The notes under the pieces are model-generated. The model worked only from the letters and a program-made list of their open reading frames with translations. It searched no databases and was not told the DNA's origin. A program made the position numbers and the translations under genes. A DNA stretch of 5,859 bases from Sulfurospirillaceae bacterium (lineage in GTDB: Bacteria > Campylobacterota > Campylobacteria > Campylobacterales > Sulfurospirillaceae), in contig JAQWCT010000164.1 in NCBI GenBank assembly GCA_028705785.1, positions 1 to 5,859 of the forward strand, given 5' to 3'. Every line of letters begins with the position of its first letter. The first letter of the stretch is position 1. This document shows positions 1 to 4,626 of this stretch, piece after piece.

Positions 1-298
1 CTTTAAGTCCAATGTACGAAGCGCTCATCAAAGCATCACTGGCAACATTTAGACCGACTTGTTTCATCGTTGCACAGGTTCTTTTTCCAGCAATCGCCCC
101 AGCATATGCGACCTCAAAACCTACTTTTTCATTGGTTGCCCACTGTGCATAGCCTTCGCGTTTAAATTTATCTCTAAATTTTTGAAAATTGCCTAAAATC
201 TCACTTGATGGTGTTCCAGGATAGCCTGAAACCATGTCAACGCCTGCGTGGATCAGTCCCAACGCAATGGCATCGTTTCCCATTAAAATCTGTTTCAT
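1..298 (-). CDS. iorA: Indolepyruvate:ferredoxin oxidoreductase alpha subunit, N-terminal 99 codons (partial)
   Basis: The visible 99 residues open with MKQILMGNDAIALGLIHAGV, followed by SGYPGTPSSEI (about residues 24-34) and TMKQVGLNVASDALM (about 77-91). These are hallmarks of the N-terminal pyrimidine-binding, thiamine diphosphate domain of IorA. Glu57 in the Asn-Glu-Lys motif sits where ThDP enzymes usually carry the cofactor-activating glutamate; this is by analogy. IorA with IorB oxidatively decarboxylates aryl pyruvates such as indolepyruvate and phenylpyruvate to aryl-acetyl-CoA, reducing ferredoxin in the cytoplasm. Family members are usually over 500 residues, so the rest, including the C-terminal ferredoxin-like part, lies left of the window. 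The ATG at 298-296 is preceded by GGAG five bases upstream, which fixes the start. It is divergent from the symporter operon. A related 2-oxoacid oxidoreductase is possible but less likely. Confidence 0.88.
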   Translation of the reverse strand, partial: MKQILMGNDAIALGLIHAGVDMVSGYPGTPSSEILGNFQKFRDKFKREGYAQWATNEKVGFEVAYAGAIAGKRTCATMKQVGLNVASDALMSASYIGLK

Positions 299-303
299 TC
301 TCG

Positions 304-307
304 CTCC
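304..307 (-). promoter_or_regulatory. Ribosome binding site of iorA
   Basis: GGAG on the minus strand lies five bases before the ATG at 298. It supports this start for the partial iorA. Confidence 0.75.
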
Positions 308-345
308 GTAATCGATTTAAAGTGTTAAAGAGTATTGAAATTTAG

Positions 346-351
346 TTTATA
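346..351 (-). promoter_or_regulatory. Candidate -10 element for iorA
   Basis: The minus strand reads TATAAA here, inside TTTTATAAACT. This would put the transcript start near 339 and give a leader of about 40 bases. No convincing -35 is visible, which is common for sigma-70 promoters in Campylobacterota. Prediction by eye only. Confidence 0.35.
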
Positions 352-381
352 AAACACTTACTCCTGTGCTTTTCTCATATT

Positions 382-395
382 CTTTACATGTAAAG
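382..395. promoter_or_regulatory. 14-base perfect palindrome in the divergent spacer, possible operator
   Basis: CTTTACATGTAAAG is a perfect inverted repeat centred at 388/389. It is flanked by imperfectly spaced TCATAT (375-380) and ATATGA (403-408) arms. It lies upstream of the candidate iorA -10 and about 130 bases before the symporter start. A dimeric regulator could bind it and act on either direction. No specific regulator can be named from the sequence. Confidence 0.4.
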
Positions 396-490
396 TGTGC
401 AAATATGAAACTATTCTGTATTATTCATAAATCTCTCATATTTAAAAAGATTTATCAAAGCTTTTTTATATTATTTTCTTAAGAACTTTT

Positions 491-496
491 TATTAT
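491..496 (+). promoter_or_regulatory. Candidate -10 element for the symporter operon
   Basis: TATTAT lies just after T runs at 462-467, 474-477 and 486-491. This T-rich, roughly periodic pattern with no clear -35 resembles Campylobacterota sigma-70 promoters. It would give a short leader of about 20 bases before the GTG start. An alternative is TATTAT at 419-424 with a longer leader. Prediction by eye. Confidence 0.35.
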
Positions 497-512
497 ACAG
501 ATATTAGAAATG

Positions 513-517
513 AGGAG
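513..517 (+). promoter_or_regulatory. Ribosome binding site that selects a GTG start
   Basis: AGGAG lies five bases before the GTG at 523. The ATG at 510-512 overlaps this site and reads out of frame to a quick stop, so GTG is the start. Confidence 0.8.
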
Positions 518-522
518 TAAAA

Positions 523-2160
523 GTGACTTTTTTTGAAAATGGTATCATTATTTTATATCTTGCCTCGCTTGGTTATCTAGGTTTTTTGGGGTATAAACAG
601 ACCAAAAATTCAGCTGATTATCTCCTTGCAGGAAGGGATACACATCCATTCATCATGGCAATGAGTTATGGCGCTACTTTCATATCAACGGCTGCTATCG
701 TAGGTTTTGGTGGTGTTGCCGCATGGCTTGGTAATGCCATTTTATGGCTCACTTTTGCCAATATCTTTATCGGTATTTTTATAGCCTTTGTGGTTTTTGG
801 TAACCCAACGCGTAAAATGGGACTTCGTTTGAATGCACATACTTTTCCAGAGTTTTTAGGAAAACGATATCAGTCAAAATTCATTCAAATGTCTGGGGGT
901 GTACTTATTTTGCTTTTTATGCCTTTGTATACCTCGGCAGTTTTGATTGGCGGTACACAGTTTGTGGCAACTTATTTTGGAGTTAATTACCATATCGCTT
1001 TGCTTGTATTTTCGATTATTATTACAGGATATGTTTTAGCTGGTGGGCTTAAAGGTGTTATGTTTACCGATGCTTTGCAAGGTGTCATTATGTTCGTGGC
1101 GATGTTTATTTTGCTGGTGATGACTTTTGATGCATTAGGTGGAGTTGAGAGTGCATTTGCCAAATTTACAACGGTATGGGAACATACAGTTGCCCCGCTT
1201 GCTAATGTTCCTATGAAAGAGTTAAAACCTGGAAGTGCTGATTTTATGATGAAACTTTCAATGAATTGGGGTTTTCAAGGTTGGGATAAAATGCCACAAT
1301 TTCTCTCCGAAGGATGGCTTTTTATCGTGACAACCATTACGATGGGTGTTGGTTTGGGGGTTTTAGCGCAACCACAACTCGTTGTAAGATTTATGACAGT
1401 TAAGAGTAAGAATGAGCTTAACCGAGGTGTGGTAATTGGTGGTATTTTTATCTTTGTAGTGATGGGTTCAGCTTATCTTGTTGGAGCACTCAGCAATGTG
1501 TGGTATTATGAATTTAATGAGGGAAAAAATGCACTTCAAAGCGCAGGAGGCATTGAAAAAGTTATTCCTCATTTTATCAATAGTGCCTTGCCAAGGTGGT
1601 TTTCATTTATCTTCTTGTTTGCATTGATTTCGGCAGCGATGAGTACGCTCTCTTCTCAGTTCCATACAATGGGAACAGCCTTTGGCCGAGATTTTTTTGA
1701 ACAGCTCAGTAGCAAAAAGTTTAATTCTTTACATGTAACGCGTTTTGGTGTTGTTGTGATGATTCTTATTTCTGTTTATTTAGCGTATCAGTTTGATAAT
1801 CAACCTGCTGTCATCGCGCGAAGTACAGCAGTCTTTTTTGCATTGTGTGCCAGTATCTTTTTACCAGCATATGCGGGAGGACTTTTTTGGAAACGCATGA
1901 CTAAAAAAGGCGTTATCGCTTCGATGGCTGTGGGTGCTTTTGTGTCAACTTTTTGGCTTTTATTTGTGCATTTTCAAGAAGCAAAGGTTTTAGGGTTGTG
2001 TCAATTAATTTTTGGGACAAATTCACTTTTGAGCGGAAAAATTATTTTTGTGGATTCATTGGTAATAGCATTGCCGCTTTCTGCACTAACTGCTATAGTG
2101 GTTTCGTTGTTAACAAAACCAGATGATCAAGCACATATTGATAAATGTTTTAATGATTAA
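523..2160 (+). CDS. Sodium:solute symporter family protein (SSS/SLC5), first paralog
   Basis: A 545-residue integral inner-membrane carrier of the SSF family, with about 13 hydrophobic segments, expected to couple solute uptake to sodium entry. Family signatures visible are AGGLKGVMFTDALQGVIM (about 173-190), AQPQLVVRFMTVKS (about 282-295) and AAMSTLSSQF (371-380). In the last, Ser374 and Thr375 match the sodium-site serine/threonine pair of PutP. Arg38 in AGRD and Arg115 in GKRY sit where PutP has functionally important arginines. A long presumed extracytoplasmic loop covers about 215-262. It begins with GTG behind AGGAG. It is the first gene of a three-gene operon, 19 bases before the small membrane protein. 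The substrate is not readable from sequence; the divergent iorA makes an organic or aryl acid plausible, but this is inference. The C-terminus, KCFND, resembles that of the second paralog. Confidence 0.92.
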   Translation: MTFFENGIIILYLASLGYLGFLGYKQTKNSADYLLAGRDTHPFIMAMSYGATFISTAAIVGFGGVAAWLGNAILWLTFANIFIGIFIAFVVFGNPTRKMGLRLNAHTFPEFLGKRYQSKFIQMSGGVLILLFMPLYTSAVLIGGTQFVATYFGVNYHIALLVFSIIITGYVLAGGLKGVMFTDALQGVIMFVAMFILLVMTFDALGGVESAFAKFTTVWEHTVAPLANVPMKELKPGSADFMMKLSMNWGFQGWDKMPQFLSEGWLFIVTTITMGVGLGVLAQPQLVVRFMTVKSKNELNRGVVIGGIFIFVVMGSAYLVGALSNVWYYEFNEGKNALQSAGGIEKVIPHFINSALPRWFSFIFLFALISAAMSTLSSQFHTMGTAFGRDFFEQLSSKKFNSLHVTRFGVVVMILISVYLAYQFDNQPAVIARSTAVFFALCASIFLPAYAGGLFWKRMTKKGVIASMAVGAFVSTFWLLFVHFQEAKVLGLCQLIFGTNSLLSGKIIFVDSLVIALPLSALTAIVVSLLTKPDDQAHIDKCFND

Positions 2161-2167
2161 TAAACTA

Positions 2168-2173
2168 AAGGGG
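2168..2173 (+). promoter_or_regulatory. Ribosome binding site of the small accessory protein
   Basis: AAGGGG lies six bases before the ATG at 2180, in the short gap after the first symporter. It is strong support that the small frame is translated. Confidence 0.75.
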
Positions 2174-2179
2174 TAAAAG

Positions 2180-2347
2180 ATGGGTAGTTTTGATTTGGGT
2201 GTCGGAATGGCATTTTGGCTTATGAATGCTAGTGCGCTTTTATGTGTTATTTATGGTGTTATTTATTGGAATAAAGATAAACAAGAAAAACCCATTAATA
2301 TGGCAAAATGGAATAAAGATGAAGATAAAATTAATGAGGAACTTTAA
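2180..2347 (+). CDS. Symporter small accessory protein, one membrane helix, 55 residues
   Basis: A short frame with a good ribosome site, easily missed by gene finders. It has a short N-terminus, one hydrophobic helix (about residues 8-30) ending in ALLCVIYGVIYWNKDK, and a charged C-terminal tail of about 25 residues (Lys, Asp, Glu and Asn rich) expected on the cytoplasmic side. The ALLCVIYG...WN signature is the one I recognise from the family named 'symporter small accessory protein', found beside SSS carriers. Its role is probably to stabilise or modulate the neighbouring carrier, much as small proteins accompany other SSS carriers such as YjcH with ActP; this is inference. It starts 19 bases after the first symporter. 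Its TAA overlaps the next ATG by one base (TAATG), suggesting coupled translation with the second symporter. Confidence 0.85.
   Translation: MGSFDLGVGMAFWLMNASALLCVIYGVIYWNKDKQEKPINMAKWNKDEDKINEEL
2336..2340 (+). promoter_or_regulatory. Ribosome binding site of the second symporter, inside the small gene
   Basis: GAGGA within the last codons of the small gene lies six bases before the ATG at 2347. It supports the start that overlaps the upstream stop codon. Confidence 0.75.
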
Positions 2348-3984
2348 TGAGTTTAATTGAAAATATCATCATTATTGCTTATTTGGCAGCTCTTGGGTAT
2401 CTTGGTTTTTTAGGTTATAAACAGACAAAAAACTCTGCTGATTATCTCATTGCAGGTGGTGATACGCATCCTTTTATTATGGCGCTAAGCTATGGGGCAA
2501 CCTTTATTTCTACGGCTGCTATTGTAGGTTTTGGTGGTGTTGCAGCATGGCTTGGTAATTCACTTTTATGGCTTACCTTTTGTAATATTTTTATTGGTAT
2601 TTTCGTAGCATTTGTTTTTCTAGGAAATCCTACACGAAAACTTGGTGTTCGCCTTAATGCACATACTTTTCCTGAACTTTTAGGGAAACGATTTGATTCC
2701 AAGTTTATACAAGTGTTTGGTGGTGTGTTGATAGCCTTTTTTATGCCTTTATATGCATCAGCCGTTTTAATTGGTGGTACAGAGTTCCTCGTTGCATATT
2801 TTCATGTTGATTACCATATAGCTCTTTTAGTGATGTCGGTTGTTGTAACAGGATATGTTTTAGCGGGTGGACTCAAAGGCGTTATGCTTACTGATGCTCT
2901 GCAAGGTGTCATCATGTTTGCTGCTATGATTATACTTCTCGTGATGGTTGTTAACGCTGTTGGTGGTATGGAAGCAGGATTTACAAAACTGGTAATGGTT
3001 TGGGATAAAACAGTTGCTTCACTAGCTAGTGTAGATATGAAAACTTTGAAACCAGGTAGTCCTGATTTTATGATGAAACTCTCTATGAATTGGGGTTTTG
3101 AGGGTTGGAATAAAATGCCAGTGTTCCTCTCAGAGGGTTGGTTATTTGTCATTACAACGATTACTATGGGTGTAGGTGTGGGTGTTTTAGCGCAACCTCA
3201 GTTGGTTGTACGCTTCATGACAGTTAAAAGTAAAAATGAGCTCAATCGTGCTGTGTTAATCGGTGGTATTTTTATCATTGCTATGACAGGTATTATCTTT
3301 CTCGTAGGCTCACTTACCAATGTGTGGTACTATGAGTTTAACGAGGGTAAAAATGCCTTACAAAGTGCGGGGGGAGTTGGCAAAGTTATACCTCATTTCA
3401 TTAATGCTGCAATGCCAAAATGGTTTGCTTTTATCTTCTTATTTGCGCTTATTTCTGCGGCGATGAGTACACTCTCTTCTCAATTTCATGCGATGGGAAC
3501 GGCTATTGGTAGAGATATTTTTGAACAAATTGGTAGTAAAAAATATAGCTCAATGATGGTGACTCGTGTGGGTATTATTGTGATGATTATTATCTCCGTA
3601 AGCCTTGCGTATGTGTTTGATAAACAACCTGCCATTATTGCTAGAAGTACAGCGATATTCTTTGCATTGTGTGCGAGTATCTTTTTGCCAACTTATTTTG
3701 GGGGACTTTTTTGGAAACGAATGACTAAAAAAGGCGCTATTGCTTCAATGGCTGTCGGTACTGTTGTGACAACATTTTGGTTACTATTTGTGCATTTTCA
3801 AGAAGCTAAAGAGTTGGGTGTTTGTAAAGCGCTCTTTGGCGTGAACTCACTTTTGAGTGGTAAAATTATTTTTGTAGATGCAATGATTATCGCATTACCT
3901 CTCTCCATTATTACCGCAATTATTGTTTCATTAATGACAAAACCTGAAGATGAAAAATTAATTAAAAAGTGTTTTGAGGATTAA
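2347..3984 (+). CDS. Sodium:solute symporter family protein (SSS/SLC5), second paralog
   Basis: A 545-residue inner-membrane carrier that aligns with the first paralog end to end without gaps, at about 78% identity (hand count, roughly 122 differences). It keeps the SSF signatures AGGLKGVMLTDALQGVIM (about 173-190), AQPQLVVRFMTVKS (about 282-295) and AAMSTLSSQF (371-380) with Ser374 and Thr375 of the presumed sodium site, plus Arg115. It differs at residue 38, where AGGD replaces the AGRD of the first paralog. Differences are dense at about 201-240, around the end of a membrane segment and the following outer loop. Both proteins are intact, with no frameshift, so both are likely functional. 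Translation is probably coupled to the small accessory protein through TAATG. It is the last gene of the operon, followed by a hairpin terminator. Substrate unknown. Confidence 0.92.
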   Translation: MSLIENIIIIAYLAALGYLGFLGYKQTKNSADYLIAGGDTHPFIMALSYGATFISTAAIVGFGGVAAWLGNSLLWLTFCNIFIGIFVAFVFLGNPTRKLGVRLNAHTFPELLGKRFDSKFIQVFGGVLIAFFMPLYASAVLIGGTEFLVAYFHVDYHIALLVMSVVVTGYVLAGGLKGVMLTDALQGVIMFAAMIILLVMVVNAVGGMEAGFTKLVMVWDKTVASLASVDMKTLKPGSPDFMMKLSMNWGFEGWNKMPVFLSEGWLFVITTITMGVGVGVLAQPQLVVRFMTVKSKNELNRAVLIGGIFIIAMTGIIFLVGSLTNVWYYEFNEGKNALQSAGGVGKVIPHFINAAMPKWFAFIFLFALISAAMSTLSSQFHAMGTAIGRDIFEQIGSKKYSSMMVTRVGIIVMIIISVSLAYVFDKQPAIIARSTAIFFALCASIFLPTYFGGLFWKRMTKKGAIASMAVGTVVTTFWLLFVHFQEAKELGVCKALFGVNSLLSGKIIFVDAMIIALPLSIITAIIVSLMTKPEDEKLIKKCFED

Positions 3985-3993
3985 ATATACTAA

Positions 3994-4020
3994 GAGGTGG
4001 CTAAAATATTTAGCCACTTC
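3994..4020. terminator. Bidirectional intrinsic terminator between convergent operons
   Basis: A 12-base-pair stem (3994-4005 with 4009-4020, one G-U pair) closes a three-base loop. It is followed on the plus strand by TTTATT and on the minus strand by a less regular T-rich stretch. It occupies most of the 40 bases between the second symporter stop and the last flagellar stop, so it probably ends both transcripts. The T tracts are short, so efficiency is uncertain. Confidence 0.8.
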
Positions 4021-4024
4021 TTTA

Positions 4025-4255
4025 TTAGTTTTCTAAAAAAGATTTAGTTTGTTTCATCTTCTTCATAATTTCTACCATCTTTGTTTTTTCATCATCTGCT
4101 ATCTTAATAGCCTCTTTGATAAGAGCTAAAGCTTCTTGTGCATCATTGATATCCTCAAATGCTGGCATATCTTTGATGAGTACCCCAATGGTTAAAATGT
4201 CATTTTCAATCACTGCAATTTTAAGATTATTCGTCCACTGCATAATCTGTTTCAT
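4025..4255 (-). CDS. Small flagellar protein, candidate FliT-like chaperone
   Basis: A 76-residue soluble, highly charged protein with no signal or membrane segment. It appears as two helical stretches (about 8-28 and 36-70) separated by MPAFEDI, with spaced hydrophobic residues suggesting a helical hairpin or coiled coil. FliT chaperones are small helical proteins that bind FliD, and in Campylobacterota a short gene of this kind commonly follows fliS. That location is the main reason for the call; residue similarity to enterobacterial FliT (about 120 residues) is not evident. It overlaps the end of fliS by 29 bases. A weak GGAAAG precedes the ATG at 4255; the Met at codon 5 (4243) is an alternative start. 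It is the last gene before the terminator hairpin. Confidence 0.6.
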   Translation of the reverse strand: MKQIMQWTNNLKIAVIENDILTIGVLIKDMPAFEDINDAQEALALIKEAIKIADDEKTKMVEIMKKMKQTKSFLEN

Positions 4256-4607
4256 CTTTCCAAGCTTGTAAAAGTTCTTTTGTAACGCTTAGAACTTCAT
4301 CTAATTTAGAAATATCGTTAGAGATATTTGCTTCTGCAAGGAGTTTGATTTGTTGCATGTACAATCCACTTAAATAATACGCAATTTGACCACCATCATA
4401 ATTGAGTGAATTAATGAGTTCAGAATAAATAGCAGAAGTACGATTAATCCAATAAGTCTTTTTTTCAATATCTCTTTCTCCCATAGAACGCTTTGCAAGA
4501 GAAACAAATTTTAAAACACCTTCGTAGAGCATTTTAATCAACTTTTCAGATGATTCGATAGAAATATTGTTTTGTGAATAAGCTGAATATGCTAAATTCG
4601 AATGCAT
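4227..4607 (-). CDS. fliS: Flagellar export chaperone FliS
   Basis: A 126-residue cytoplasmic chaperone that binds the C-terminal end of flagellin and keeps it unpolymerised until export. Family features are the N-terminal MHSNLAYSAY with tyrosines, the ESSEKLIKMLYEGVLKF helix (about 18-34), YSELINSLNYDGGQIAYYLSGLY in the middle (given as YSELINSL then GGQIAYYLSGLY), and a C-terminal helix ending near LLQAWKDE. The length fits the family (about 125-135). The start at 4607 is chosen over the upstream ATG at 4673 because AAGG lies seven bases before it. The longer frame would also overlap the end of fliD by 47 bases and add 22 residues foreign to FliS. It follows fliD after 19 bases and its 3' end overlaps the small downstream gene, so the three genes probably form one transcript. 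Confidence 0.93.
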   Translation of the reverse strand: MHSNLAYSAYSQNNISIESSEKLIKMLYEGVLKFVSLAKRSMGERDIEKKTYWINRTSAIYSELINSLNYDGGQIAYYLSGLYMQQIKLLAEANISNDISKLDEVLSVTKELLQAWKDETDYAVDE

Positions 4608-4614
4608 TGGAAAA

Positions 4615-4618
4615 CCTT
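4615..4618 (-). promoter_or_regulatory. Ribosome binding site of fliS
   Basis: AAGG on the minus strand, within AAAAGG, lies seven bases before the ATG at 4607. It decides the fliS start in favour of the 126-residue form. Confidence 0.65.
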
Positions 4619-4626
4619 TTATATTT

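Larger units (their letters stand above)
299..522. other. Divergent intergenic region between iorA and the symporter operon
   Basis: This 224-base AT-rich spacer carries no credible gene. It holds the palindrome at 382-395 and the octamer TAAAGTGT at 318-325 and again at 391-398. A related inverted copy (AACACTT) at 353-359 can pair with AAGTGTT at 320-326. The 9-mer TCTCATATT occurs at 373-381 and 434-442. Promoters for both directions must lie here. No sigma-54 or sigma-28 consensus was recognised. Confidence 0.7.

Noticed and set aside
405..482. A 25-codon plus-strand frame in the divergent spacer (MKLFCIIHKSLIF...)
   Set aside because: It has no ribosome binding site before the ATG, a composition that just mirrors AT-rich DNA, and it overlaps likely regulatory sequence. 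It does not resemble the small accessory protein.
299..522. Sigma-54 promoter or riboswitch in the divergent spacer
   Set aside because: No GG-N10-GC pair in a suitable context was found, and no extended conserved leader structure could be recognised.
510..536. ATG at 510 as an alternative start near the first symporter
   Set aside because: It is out of frame with the symporter, overlaps the AGGAG ribosome site and reaches a stop after eight codons.
2490..3152. Two minus-strand frames (2490-2702 and 2811-3152) opposite the second symporter
   Set aside because: They lie entirely within a well-supported membrane carrier gene, lack recognisable domains, and arise from codon bias of the real gene.
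523..3984. Mobile-element or recent-transfer origin for the tandem symporters
   Set aside because: No transposase, terminal repeats or target-site duplication is visible, and base composition looks like the flanking genes. The duplication appears old.
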